Shown here: in pieces, positions 8,378 through 15,620 of the stretch
How positions within the stretch are numbered: position 1 is the first letter of the stretch
How the letters are laid out: every line of letters begins with the position of its first letter
NCBI GenBank assembly: GCA_023435925.1
Contig: JAEZLF010000170.1
Span: 1-38,217 of the forward strand
DNA from: Bacillota bacterium
GTDB lineage: Bacteria > Bacillota > Clostridia > Acetivibrionales > DTU013
DNA: 38,217 bases
Direction of reading: 5' to 3'
Notes under the pieces: generated by a model
What the model saw: the letters and a program-made list of their open reading frames with translations, nothing else
What the model was told of the DNA's origin: nothing
Database searches by the model: none
Position numbers and translations under genes: made by a program

Positions 8378-8737
8378 ATGTTCGAAGTTGAATTTTATGA
8401 AGACTGGAGCGGCAACGAACCTATTAAGGACTTCATTGTGGAATTGCAGGCAAAAGGACAAACGAGCAAAAGCGAACGCATCCGTAGCGAAAAGATTTTG
8501 ACTTACATTAGAGTGCTGCAGAAATACGGAACAAGAGCGGGTGAACCTTATGTAAAGCATATCGAAGATGATATCTGGGAACTGCGCCCGCTGGATGATA
8601 GGATATTCTTTTTCTACTTCAGAGATAACACTTTTGTATTGCTTCATCATTTTCTGAAGAAGACAAAAAAGGCACCGCGCAGAGAGATTGAACAGGCCAA
8701 AAGAAATTTAGCTGAACACCTTGAAAGGAGCAAATAG
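8378..8737 (+). CDS. higB: HigB/RelE-family toxin (phage-derived Gp49-like)
   Basis: A 119-aa protein of the RelE/ParE superfamily, Gp49/HigB branch, normally a ribosome-dependent mRNA interferase held inactive by its partner. Typical features are an N-terminal strand-helix with DWSGNEPIKDFIVEL, the central WELRPLDDRIFFFYF strand pair, the FVLLHHFLKKTKKAP block, and a basic helix that ends in EQAKR. The antitoxin gene starts 2 bp after its stop. AGAGGGG is about 11 nt before the ATG. Toxin-first order is characteristic of HigBA. The pair sits at the edge of the accessory cassette, as expected for a stabilising module. Confidence 0.88.
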   Translation: MFEVEFYEDWSGNEPIKDFIVELQAKGQTSKSERIRSEKILTYIRVLQKYGTRAGEPYVKHIEDDIWELRPLDDRIFFFYFRDNTFVLLHHFLKKTKKAPRREIEQAKRNLAEHLERSK

Positions 8738-8739
8738 AT

Positions 8740-9024
8740 ATGGGAACTAATTTTAATAAGCTTTGGAATGACCCCAAATTCATTGACCCAACACAGAAAG
8801 CTAAGATTGATTTTGAGGTAGCACTGATTGGAAAGCTGATTGAAGCCAGAGAATCAAAAGGATTGTCACAAAAGGAGCTTGCTGACCTTGCGGGCTTAAA
8901 GCAGCCTGCCATTGCCAGGCTAGAAAGCATGAAAGCGACACCGCAGATAGATACCTTATTTAAAATACTGCAGCCTCTTGGTTACACGCTAGCTGTTGTT
9001 CCTTCCGACCAACCTCAGAAGTGA
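8740..9024 (+). CDS. higA: HigA-type XRE-family antitoxin
   Basis: A 94-aa helix-turn-helix protein. The HTH_3 domain spans about residues 30-85 with ESKGLSQKELADLAGLKQPAIARLE as the helix-turn-helix core (split here: SKGLSQKELADLAG then QPAIARLE) and the closing motif PQIDTLFKILQPLGYTL. It would bind and neutralise the upstream toxin and repress the operon through the inverted repeat at 8328-8347. The ribosome site GAAAGGAG lies inside the end of the toxin gene, giving coupled translation. A strong terminator follows. Confidence 0.88.
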   Translation: MGTNFNKLWNDPKFIDPTQKAKIDFEVALIGKLIEARESKGLSQKELADLAGLKQPAIARLESMKATPQIDTLFKILQPLGYTLAVVPSDQPQK

Positions 9025-9088
9025 GGCAAAACTGCATGCGCCGCATGCAAAATTCTCTTATCGTCTTGCTGGGGTCAGCAAAATGATA

Positions 9089-9147
9089 AAAAAAAGACCA
9101 GTCACGCCAAGCAAATATTGCTTAAACATGACTGGTCAATTTTTTTT
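9089..9147. terminator. Bidirectional rho-independent terminator
   Basis: GACCAGTCA (9096-9104) and TGACTGGTC (9129-9137) form a 9-bp stem with an inner AAGCAA/TTGCTT stem. The structure is flanked by an A-run on the left and a T-run on the right, so it can end both the toxin-antitoxin transcript (+) and the dapB transcript (-). The dapB stop codon lies inside the T-run. Confidence 0.85.
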
Positions 9148-10024
9148 AGTTTGATATGGTTTCAGGAGTATTCCTCTCCATATTTTTTACACGAACTCCC
9201 CGTTTCGCCTGACGGCTTTTGTCGCGTTCGATATAGTTCATCAGAACTGCATTCAGGTTCAGAACATCGGACATTTCAAAATATCCCGTCTTCTTATAAA
9301 CAAATCTCAAAGCTCTTATTGCTCCGGACGCAAACGCTTTTCTTGAAAAAGATTGATGTGATATTTCCAGCATATCCTCATCCCCTGCCACAACAACTTC
9401 ATGCTTGCCGACTATACCGCCTGCACGAACTGCATTAATGGGAACAGAACCTGATTTCACGGCCTTACCGGATGCTGTCAGAGCTTTTTCAATCTCACCG
9501 GCAATTTTCAATGCGGTTCCCGATGGAATATCCTTCTTTCTATTGTGGTGTTCCTCACTTACCTGAAAATCATAATTATTTAGAATGCTCGAAGCAATAT
9601 TAGTCAGCATCATCATTACATTAACACCAAGTGTTATATTCGGGGCGTATACAATCCCGTTGTGATATTTTCTTGTCAGAAGGAAAAGTCTTTTCAGTGA
9701 AAACTTCGTAAATCCTGTCGTTGCTATGACCATATTCACTCTTAATCGTGATAATATAACCGAATTTCTTATTGTAGCCTCAGGTTTTGAAAAATCAACC
9801 ACTACATCCGGTTTAGCCTTGAACACCATTTCTTCAAGCTTTTCTGCACCGCATACGATAATGCCTGTATCTCTGGAACCAATCACCTCACCCAGGTCTT
9901 TACCCTCCTTAGGGCTGCCCGGGCGGCATACCGCAGCTACCAGCTTAATATCTTCCTGCTCCAGTAATACTTTGGCAACCTCGCTCCCTGTTTTCCCCAA
10001 TCCAATCAAACATACGCGTATCAT
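9146..10024 (-). CDS. dapB: Dihydrodipicolinate reductase family protein (DapB-like)
   Basis: A 292-aa DapB-fold oxidoreductase; DapB reduces dihydrodipicolinate with NAD(P)H in lysine/diaminopimelate synthesis. Visible are the nucleotide-binding motif GLGKTG near residue 8 and the diagnostic EEHHNRKKDIPSGTAL with catalytic His-His and Lys and the PSGTA substrate loop. The start is ATG 10024: GGAGGT lies 6-7 nt before it, whereas the in-frame ATG at 10030 abuts the ribosome site. No other lysine gene is adjacent. The gene stands alone behind a promoter, a c-di-AMP riboswitch and a terminator. The Rossmann motif departs from the usual GxxGRMG, and the protein has an extra basic C-terminal tail, so a DapB paralogue with another role is possible. 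Confidence 0.82.
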   Translation of the reverse strand: MIRVCLIGLGKTGSEVAKVLLEQEDIKLVAAVCRPGSPKEGKDLGEVIGSRDTGIIVCGAEKLEEMVFKAKPDVVVDFSKPEATIRNSVILSRLRVNMVIATTGFTKFSLKRLFLLTRKYHNGIVYAPNITLGVNVMMMLTNIASSILNNYDFQVSEEHHNRKKDIPSGTALKIAGEIEKALTASGKAVKSGSVPINAVRAGGIVGKHEVVVAGDEDMLEISHQSFSRKAFASGAIRALRFVYKKTGYFEMSDVLNLNAVLMNYIERDKSRQAKRGVRVKNMERNTPETISN

Positions 10025-10149
10025 TAACATACCTCCATTTCCCCGTAGTTTTATATAAATAAACCGCTGTCCATTTGAAAATGCCGACAACAGACTGATA
10101 AGAAATTAAATGTCCAATTCTGCTATAACGTGCTTTTGCAGAATAGCTA

Positions 10150-10185
10150 AAATGACAAAAATGCTGCAGAGAAGAAATCTGCAGC
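10150..10185 (-). terminator. Riboswitch-linked terminator
   Basis: On the minus strand GCTGCAGA (10185-10178), a 7-nt loop and TCTGCAGC (10170-10163) form a perfect 8-bp stem followed by ATTTTTGTCATTTT. It lies between the c-di-AMP aptamer and the dapB start, as expected for an expression platform that stops transcription. Confidence 0.8.
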
Positions 10186-10229
10186 TTCTGAACCGCTATG
10201 CGGCTGAGAACATATTCACATTCACTTCT

Positions 10230-10358
10230 CCTCCAACGCTTACGAGGTTAGCTGACGGATTCGGATCGGAAAGAGCTTGACCCTACCAGCCGATATAATA
10301 AACCGGCCGGACTCACCCCAAATAACTGGTTCCCCCGCTCATAATGATTAAGCGTAAA
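10230..10358 (-). promoter_or_regulatory. Cyclic di-AMP riboswitch (ydaO/yuaA type)
   Basis: Read on the minus strand, the region shows the hallmark ydaO-yuaA blocks in order: CGCTTAATC, GAGCGGGGGAACC, TGGGGTGA, TAGGG, and CCGAATCCGTCAGCTAACC followed by TCGTAAGCG. The 5' CGCTTA and 3' TAAGCG close the P1 helix. The aptamer begins about 20 nt after the inferred transcription start and is followed by a terminator, then dapB. Known members are mostly OFF switches governing cell-wall, osmolyte and potassium-transport genes. Control of a dapB homologue would tie diaminopimelate or cell-wall precursor supply to c-di-AMP. Confidence 0.93.
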
Positions 10359-10382
10359 ACATTTAAATATTCGATTGGTGAT

Positions 10383-10411
10383 AGTATATCTTATTTCCAA
10401 AATTTTATCAA
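10383..10411 (-). promoter_or_regulatory. Promoter of the riboswitch-dapB transcript
   Basis: On the minus strand TTGATA (10411-10406) and TATACT (10388-10383) are separated by 17 bp. Transcription would begin near 10376, just ahead of the aptamer. Confidence 0.65.
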
Positions 10412-10461
10412 TATGACAAATCTCCGCTGAATTTAATTATCCGTCACATCCTTCATTCTCC

Positions 10462-11217
10462 TCAGTATTCGTAAACGATGCTAACATTTGCGGCGATTTC
10501 TACAGAACCTGCCTGTATAGGCGTGCTGATTCCTGCGTTCTCTGCCTTCATATCGTATGTAGCATAATTACTCAAAGGACTGTATCCGCCGCCTTCATTG
10601 ACAGAAACTGCCCCCTTGATTGAAACACCAAGAGCAGATGCAACCGTATCGGCCTTTTTCTTTGCTGCCAGCACTGCATTTTTGAGAGCGTCGTTGTAGT
10701 ATTTTTCATAGTTGCTGAGGTCAAAGTTTATACTGCTGCTCACATTCACACCACTGTCTGCCGCCGCATCAATGATATTGCCTGTCGTTGTCATATCTCT
10801 GACCGTAACACGTACCGAGTTGTTGACACTGTATCCAACAATAGAGCTTACGCCTGTTGTCTGACTATAGTCGTATTTCGGGTAAATCGTATAGTTCACA
10901 GTCTTGATCTCATCGTTTTTCACACCGGAAGCCTTAATGGCAGCAATCACTTTATCCATTGCCGCTGCATTTGCTTTTTGTGCTGCCTTTGCATCCTTGT
11001 CCTCTGATATGACTCCGAGAGTGATATAGGCGATGTCAGGTGTAGCGGTTACCCTGGCCTGCCCCGAAACACTGATTGTCTTTTTGTCCGATTGATTTTC
11101 CGCTGCCTTTGCCGGAGCATTTCCGTATAATCCAAAGGCCATAACTGCCAGTGATGCTGCTGCAATTAATAATGCCGCTAGTTTTACTCTGTTGTTCAAT
11201 GATAGTACCCTTGTCAT
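10462..11217 (-). CDS. Exported SIMPL-domain (DUF541) protein
   Basis: A 251-aa protein with a signal peptide (basic start, hydrophobic residues about 12-32, APAKA-A cleavage-like site near 38) and then a SIMPL/DUF541 domain beginning KKTISVSGQARVTATPD. Conserved stretches include DKVIAAIKASGVKNDEIKT and VGYSVNNSVRVTVRDM. The family forms oligomeric periplasmic or surface proteins of unclear function. GGAGGG precedes the ATG at 6-7 nt. It appears monocistronic: the next promoter downstream belongs to the riboswitch transcript. Upstream is a candidate ECF-sigma promoter, suggesting envelope-stress control. Confidence 0.88.
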   Translation of the reverse strand: MTRVLSLNNRVKLAALLIAAASLAVMAFGLYGNAPAKAAENQSDKKTISVSGQARVTATPDIAYITLGVISEDKDAKAAQKANAAAMDKVIAAIKASGVKNDEIKTVNYTIYPKYDYSQTTGVSSIVGYSVNNSVRVTVRDMTTTGNIIDAAADSGVNVSSSINFDLSNYEKYYNDALKNAVLAAKKKADTVASALGVSIKGAVSVNEGGGYSPLSNYATYDMKAENAGISTPIQAGSVEIAANVSIVYEY

Positions 11218-11306
11218 AAAAATCCCTCCTCATTGTGTTTGTTATCTTCAGGATTATTCCCCTAAAATTATTGTTGTCAGGTATTTCCTGTTCCACTTAC
11301 ACAGAA

Positions 11307-11334
11307 TTAGACGGTTCTATGTGACAAAAGTTCC
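11307..11334 (-). promoter_or_regulatory. Candidate ECF-sigma promoter of the SIMPL gene
   Basis: On the minus strand GGAAC (11334-11330), 16 bp, then CGTCTAA (11313-11307). This matches the general GGAAC/TGAAC...CGTC pattern of Firmicute extracytoplasmic-function sigma factors. The deduced start lies about 85 bp before the ATG. No sigma-A promoter of equal quality was seen. A one-mismatch copy precedes the SLH-protein gene at 38050-38077. Confidence 0.45.
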
Positions 11335-11339
11335 CTTTA

Positions 11340-11380
11340 GAATAAATTAACGCATATGCCGGAATGACACCGGCATATGC
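11340..11380 (-). terminator. Hairpin ending the activase operon
   Basis: GCATATGCCGG (11352-11362) and CCGGCATATGC (11370-11380) form a perfect 11-bp stem with a 7-nt loop, 20 bp after the ATPase stop codon. The following minus-strand tract GTTAATTTATTCT is only moderately U-rich. Confidence 0.6.
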
Positions 11381-11400
11381 TAACGAAGGCTGCATCAGCT

Positions 11401-12396
11401 TCACTCAGCCATACAGGAAGCAACCGACCATTTTCCGCACCGGTCACCCCATCTTGCCTCAACCAGCCGGTCAGAGATCAACTCAACGATTTCACATGAG
11501 TTTGCACAGCCGGTGCATTCAAAGCTTTTCGTACTATACGTCCTCTTTATTGCCTCAAAACCTGTAAATTTTGTTTTAAAGCTACTTTCAGACATTCTTC
11601 TTTGCCTGACAAAGAGTGCCGCGCCATACGCACCCATTACCGCATGTTCCCTCGGGATAATCACCTTCATTCCCAAGGCTCTCTCAAATGCCGCAGCAAT
11701 GCCTCTGTTTGCAGCTACTCCCCCCTGAAAAACAACCGGCTCCAGAATCTGTTTCCCCTTGGACAAATTATTCAGATAATTTCTCACAAGTGCTTCACAT
11801 AGGCCATTCACAATGTCCTCCTTGCTGTGGCCGGACTGCTGCTTGTGTATCATATCGGACTCTGCGAAAACAGCACATCTTCCGGCAATTCTGACCGGCG
11901 AAGTCGAACGCAATGCAAGGTCTCCGAATTCTTCGATGGGAACCCCGAGCCTGGCAGCCTGCCTGTCCAGAAATGAGCCTGTGCCGGCAGCGCACACCGT
12001 ATTCATAGCGAAGTCATAGACGACTCCATTTTTCAAAATAATGATTTTTGAATCCTGTCCTCCGATCTCCAGGACAGTTTTCACTCCTTGTACCACTTTT
12101 TGAGCAGCCACAGCATGTGTTGTGATTTCATTTTTTACAATGTCCGCACCGGCAATGACTCCTGCCAGTTCCCGGCCGCTTCCTGTCGCACCTGCTCCTT
12201 CTATGATGATGTCCTTGCCGCCCTGACCGCCTGTGATTTCCCTTAGTCCTTCCAGGAGGGATTGGATCGGCTGCCCGCCTGTACGTATATATAAGCTTCT
12301 TACAATATTCCCCTCAAGATCCGTCAGAACCAGATTCGTACTGACAGATCCCACATCAATTCCAAGATAATGACCAAGTGCCCTCATAACTCTCAC
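11401..12396 (-). CDS. BadF/BcrA-type ATPase, acyl-CoA dehydratase activase family
   Basis: A 331-aa ASKHA-fold ATPase. Activases of this family hold a [4Fe-4S] cluster and use ATP to inject an electron into a partner dehydratase, reductase or double-cubane protein. Motifs are GIDVGSVSTNLVL (phosphate 1), LEIGGQDSKIIIL, the cluster-helix region NTVCAAGTGSFLDRQAARL and FQGGVAANRGI. It ends with an additional cysteine cluster (ECTGCANSC, later GDRCGKW). I prefer GTG 12396, 4 nt after AGGAGG; an ATG at 12387 has a 13-nt spacing. The start overlaps the preceding gene by 41 bp, indicating translational coupling. Partners are the two cysteine-rich proteins upstream. Confidence 0.85.
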   Translation of the reverse strand: MRVMRALGHYLGIDVGSVSTNLVLTDLEGNIVRSLYIRTGGQPIQSLLEGLREITGGQGGKDIIIEGAGATGSGRELAGVIAGADIVKNEITTHAVAAQKVVQGVKTVLEIGGQDSKIIILKNGVVYDFAMNTVCAAGTGSFLDRQAARLGVPIEEFGDLALRSTSPVRIAGRCAVFAESDMIHKQQSGHSKEDIVNGLCEALVRNYLNNLSKGKQILEPVVFQGGVAANRGIAAAFERALGMKVIIPREHAVMGAYGAALFVRQRRMSESSFKTKFTGFEAIKRTYSTKSFECTGCANSCEIVELISDRLVEARWGDRCGKWSVASCMAE

Positions 12397-13471
12397 TTTT
12401 CCTCCTCTTTTGAAGCATATCCACAAATGCTTCCACTCGCGTCATATAGCCCGCCTCCCCTGTCATTTCATCAATGATTAATGTTAGTACAGGTATGCCT
12501 AATTCCGACTCTATGAATGGTAGAATACTTTCGGCAACAATTTCAGGCATACATGAAAAAGGGAATATCTGAATGACTCCATCATAACCGTTTTCCGAAT
12601 ATAAAACAGTGTTTCCGACAGTCTCCTGTGCATGTCCGCCAATCATTGCTCCCAGCCATGGTTTCGCAGCTTCAGCATATCTTTTGTCCCTTGGCATATG
12701 AAAGCCCTTTTTCAGGATATGTTCAATAATCCAATTACTTACTGTTACCTTTCTGTCGACCTCGACGCCCATCGTGCCCAACTTTTCCTGAATATTGAAG
12801 CTGGCAAAATGCTCAATACCTGTGTAGATCTCTCCGACAATTCCAACTTTTATGGGTCTGGCTTCAGGATCCGACTTAACTTTACTCAGAGCATCCTCCG
12901 TTTTTTTCAAAAGGCTCATCATTTCTTTTGATCCTGATGTATTCATTGCCTTTGTTCTGAAGCTTTTGTAAATTTCGTCAACCGAGCCTTTTTCAAGTTC
13001 TCTTGGCCTCATTTTGAAAGCAAGCGCCTCCAGCTCGTCCACGCGTTTTGCTATCCTTACAGTTTGCCTGATAATTGCAGGGACTTTGGCAAATCCCGCT
13101 GTACCCGCCAATCGATACACCTTTTGAACAAGGGACTTCCAATTCCCGTTAGCAAGCTCCAGCGTAATGATTTCCATATCGTACCCTGCATCCTTCAGTA
13201 TTTCTCTGTGCATTTCGCAGTAATACCCAAATCTGCATGGACCGCATCCGCCTGCCATCAATATGGTATCGGCCCCCATTTCATAAGCCTGTATATAATT
13301 ACCTATATTGATTTTCAGCGGCAGACAAGACATCTCAGGGACATATTTTGTACCCAGTTCAAGCGCCTTTTTATTGTTAAAGGGTGGAATCACGCATTCA
13401 ATACCAAGATCGTCAAGCATAGACCTGATGCAGATATATGTATTACCCAGATGCGGAAATGTTATTTTCAT
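12356..13471 (-). CDS. 2-hydroxyacyl-CoA dehydratase-related protein (DUF2229-like subunit)
   Basis: A 371-aa cytosolic protein of the activase-associated HgdB/YjiM-like group, likely binding an Fe-S cluster. Conserved cysteines occur in EMSCLPLKINIGNYI (about residue 49), in GGCGPCRFGYYCEMH (about 75-88) and in FSCMPEIVAE. The C-terminal IIDEMTGEAGYMTRVEAFVDML is shared with the next gene upstream, so the two are paralogous subunits. A GGAGAAG ribosome site precedes the ATG. It overlaps both neighbours in the operon. The natural reaction of this group is unknown; double-cubane proteins of the same superfamily reduce small molecules at very low potential. Confidence 0.8.
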   Translation of the reverse strand: MKITFPHLGNTYICIRSMLDDLGIECVIPPFNNKKALELGTKYVPEMSCLPLKINIGNYIQAYEMGADTILMAGGCGPCRFGYYCEMHREILKDAGYDMEIITLELANGNWKSLVQKVYRLAGTAGFAKVPAIIRQTVRIAKRVDELEALAFKMRPRELEKGSVDEIYKSFRTKAMNTSGSKEMMSLLKKTEDALSKVKSDPEARPIKVGIVGEIYTGIEHFASFNIQEKLGTMGVEVDRKVTVSNWIIEHILKKGFHMPRDKRYAEAAKPWLGAMIGGHAQETVGNTVLYSENGYDGVIQIFPFSCMPEIVAESILPFIESELGIPVLTLIIDEMTGEAGYMTRVEAFVDMLQKRRKSESYEGTWSLSWN

Positions 13472-14453
13472 TTATTCTTCTCCAATGCAGCATATCAATA
13501 AATGCTTCGAGCCTGGTATTAAACCCGGCTTCTCCCGAATGCTCGTCAATTGTTATTGTGATGAGAGGTATTCTGTATTCTCGTCGGACCTTGCGCTCAA
13601 TAAATTCATAAACAAAGGAATCAATGCCGCACCCAAAGCTTGTTACACAAATCATTCCGTCAATAGCTCCCGAAGCCGCCAGATGAACAGCCGCACCATA
13701 AGCATTCCGGCCGAAATTCCAGAACATTGGCTTTGTCAGCTTGGATGCTTGTATACGGATGTCATTATCCCCGACCATCTCAATAGTCGTTACATCAACA
13801 TCGTATTTATCGAGCTTTCCCAGCATATTCATACTTATATAAGGATCATAAATATTATAGGGATGTCCGATTACAGCAACACGCATTCTTGCCGTCGTTC
13901 CAAACTGAGGGGACGGTTCTCCACTTTTGCCGCTCCGGCAAGCACTGCCCCCACTAAAAGGCAGTATACCGCAACGCGCTTGATTCCAAAAATCTCTGTA
14001 TGCGGTCACTGCGGACCTCAGTGCAGCCTTTGCCGCATACTTGTCTGCGCCAAGCACAGCAGCTGTTTCAATTGCCGCCTTTATGGCACCTTTATCTGAT
14101 TTTCGCATATTAATTTCTGTAGTAATCAGAGTAGGTAAATTGTTCAGGCTGTGTCTGACCATATCCGGTAATCCGCCGAATTCCGGACAGATGTATTCTC
14201 TTTTTGATATGCTTGTAAATCTGGGGACAAAGATATAATCTACACGATCCTTTAAATTCATCATATGCCCATGAAAAATTTTAACAGGTAAGCAGGCTTC
14301 ATCAACACATGCCTTTATTCCATCATCCAGAATGCGCTTATTTGTGTGATCAGAAATAATGACCTCTGCTCCCAGTTCGTTAAAAAAAGCCTTCCATAAG
14401 GGTATGAATTTGTAATAAAACAAGCTTCTCGGAATACCAATTTTAATATCCAA
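13443..14453 (-). CDS. 2-hydroxyacyl-CoA dehydratase-related protein (DUF2229-like), with REP-like insertion
   Basis: The first gene of the three-gene operon and a paralogue of the next one. It starts IKIGIPRSLFYYKFIPLWK, carries DEACLPVKIFHGHM, SKREYICPEFGGLPDM and TSFGCGIDSFVYE as cysteine motifs, and ends with TIDEHSGEAGFNTRLEAF. I chose TTG 14453 because GAGGTG lies 8 nt before it and family members begin at this point; ATGs at 14471 and 14504 have no ribosome site. About 25 residues in the middle linker (CGILPFSGGSACRSGKSGE and following) are encoded by a dispersed-repeat-like sequence that keeps the frame open. Function inferred as an electron-accepting Fe-S partner of the activase. Confidence 0.78.
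   Translation of the reverse strand: MDIKIGIPRSLFYYKFIPLWKAFFNELGAEVIISDHTNKRILDDGIKACVDEACLPVKIFHGHMMNLKDRVDYIFVPRFTSISKREYICPEFGGLPDMVRHSLNNLPTLITTEINMRKSDKGAIKAAIETAAVLGADKYAAKAALRSAVTAYRDFWNQARCGILPFSGGSACRSGKSGEPSPQFGTTARMRVAVIGHPYNIYDPYISMNMLGKLDKYDVDVTTIEMVGDNDIRIQASKLTKPMFWNFGRNAYGAAVHLAASGAIDGMICVTSFGCGIDSFVYEFIERKVRREYRIPLITITIDEHSGEAGFNTRLEAFIDMLHWRRINENNISASG
13907..13965. repeat. REP-like palindromic element inside a coding gene
   Basis: The segment contains GAGGGGACGGTTCTCCAC and the perfect hairpin TTGCCG-CTC-CGGCAA (13927-13941), followed by CACTGCCCCCAC. The GGGGACGGTTCTC motif resembles dispersed REP-type repeats I recall from clostridial genomes. It sits in frame in the 13443-14453 gene at a linker, so the protein gains residues rather than being broken. 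Copy number elsewhere was not checked. Confidence 0.6.
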
Positions 14454-14504
14454 CAGGCCAACACCTCGCATATAAGTATTAACATATTGGCTTTCTTTAT
14501 ACAC

Positions 14505-14605
14505 AGATCCGCTATCTGCTGTATCTGTGCCATTTCCGGTATCTGTCCTATCACTGTTATAACCCTATCGCCGGCATCTGTGCTATCGCCAGTATCTGCG
14601 ATATT
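14505..14605. repeat. Degenerate short tandem repeat
   Basis: Imperfect copies of a roughly 17-bp unit like CCGGTATCTGTGCTATC recur about four to five times (for example CCGGTATCTGTCCTATC, CCGGCATCTGTGCTATC, CCAGTATCTGCGATAT). They straddle the end of the AraC gene and the region upstream of the activase operon. Role unknown; possibly a decayed minisatellite. Confidence 0.45.
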
Positions 14606-15452
14606 TTAGCGGAGTCATGCCTTCAATCTCTTTAAAGGTTCTGATCAGATTGCTGCAGCTCCCGAAGCCGACGCTGTCGCTGATTTCTTCCACCGAAATA
14701 TCCGTATTCTTAAGAAGATTCTTCGCCTCATTAATTCTATACTTCACAATAAACTCATAAGGGCTGTAACCTGTTATTTTCTTAAATAGCCTGGAAAAAT
14801 GATATTCACTGCAGCAGGAGTATGATGCCATATCTGAAAGAGAAATATTGCTGTTGTAATATTTATCAACGAATTCCATTCCAAGCTTCACATGTTCATT
14901 GATCACCCTTGCATGATAACCGTCGCCGGAATAGCCGCCATCCGTCAGAAGATCCGTGAGTATCTGCGTAATCAGCATAGATACTCTGGCCTCCGGCAAA
15001 AAATCCGAGTTAGCAGCCATATTTAATATTTCATCCAAAACCTCATGTATCTTGTCACTGTTTGGAGGCTCTATAACTGACCCATGCTTCTCATAAATAA
15101 GATTAAAATACTCATGGCTGGTACTGCCATAAAAATGCATCCATTTGATATCCCACAAGCTATCTTTGACCGTAAAGTATTCCTGGTAATCATAACAATC
15201 CATCAGTAGAATACTTCCGGCATTCAACTCATATTCCCTGTTCCGGTATTTGGCAGCTCCGTTTCCGGAAACGGTATAGATGAGAAGGAAGCTCCTGTAC
15301 CCCTCTCTTTTTGTATAATATCCAGTGCCACACCGGTAGTGGCCGATATCCTGAACATAAAAGAATGTAGATTTTGCTGCCAGACTGGGAGTATAGTGGT
15401 GTGATACGGTGTCCGTATTCATTACCTTTGCATCCAGCCAATATTTTTTCAT
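14583..15452 (-). CDS. AraC-family transcriptional regulator
   Basis: A 289-aa regulator with an N-terminal cupin-like sensor (about 1-150; FLLIYTVSGNGAAKYRNREYEL) and a C-terminal AraC DNA-binding domain with two helix-turn-helix units (about 190-289: ISLSDMASYSCCSEYHFSRL then KITGYSPYEFIVKYRI; second HTH ISVEEISDSVGFGS with FKEIEGMTPLKYR). I chose ATG 15452, preceded by GGAGGG at about 6 nt; an upstream in-frame start at 15491 lacks a ribosome site. It is divergent from the URO-D-fold gene at 15776, the most likely target. A sugar or small organic ligand is expected but cannot be named. Confidence 0.9.
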   Translation of the reverse strand: MKKYWLDAKVMNTDTVSHHYTPSLAAKSTFFYVQDIGHYRCGTGYYTKREGYRSFLLIYTVSGNGAAKYRNREYELNAGSILLMDCYDYQEYFTVKDSLWDIKWMHFYGSTSHEYFNLIYEKHGSVIEPPNSDKIHEVLDEILNMAANSDFLPEARVSMLITQILTDLLTDGGYSGDGYHARVINEHVKLGMEFVDKYYNSNISLSDMASYSCCSEYHFSRLFKKITGYSPYEFIVKYRINEAKNLLKNTDISVEEISDSVGFGSCSNLIRTFKEIEGMTPLKYRRYWR

Positions 15453-15572
15453 TCCACCCTCCGATAGCAATATTTTTATATTATTCAGCAATCAGTCCTC
15501 TTGGAAGTCCTCATTTATAATAATATAATGATGTTATCTGAACTGCAATCTTTTTATAACGCATCAATTCAA

Positions 15573-15603
15573 AGAAAATTTTTCGATTGTAGAAAAATTT
15601 TCT
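15573..15603. repeat. Perfect 12-bp inverted repeat in the AraC/URO-D intergenic region
   Basis: AGAAAATTTTTC (15573-15584), a 7-nt spacer and GAAAAATTTTCT (15592-15603). It lies between the divergent genes and lacks a following U-tract, so it could be an operator or the 5' part of a structured leader. Confidence 0.65.
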
Positions 15604-15620
15604 TACAGCTGCTGCGTTTC

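Noticed and set aside
3841..9145. Complete integrative or conjugative element
   Set aside because: No integrase, relaxase, transposase or flanking attachment repeats are visible; accessory origin is only suggested by gene content.
13308..14099. 263-codon plus-strand frame across two dehydratase-like genes
   Set aside because: It is antisense to two conserved overlapping genes and spans their junction; no start signal or family match.
14505..14605. CRISPR array
   Set aside because: The repeats are too short and degenerate, and lack unique spacers and cas genes; no CRISPR array was seen anywhere in the window.
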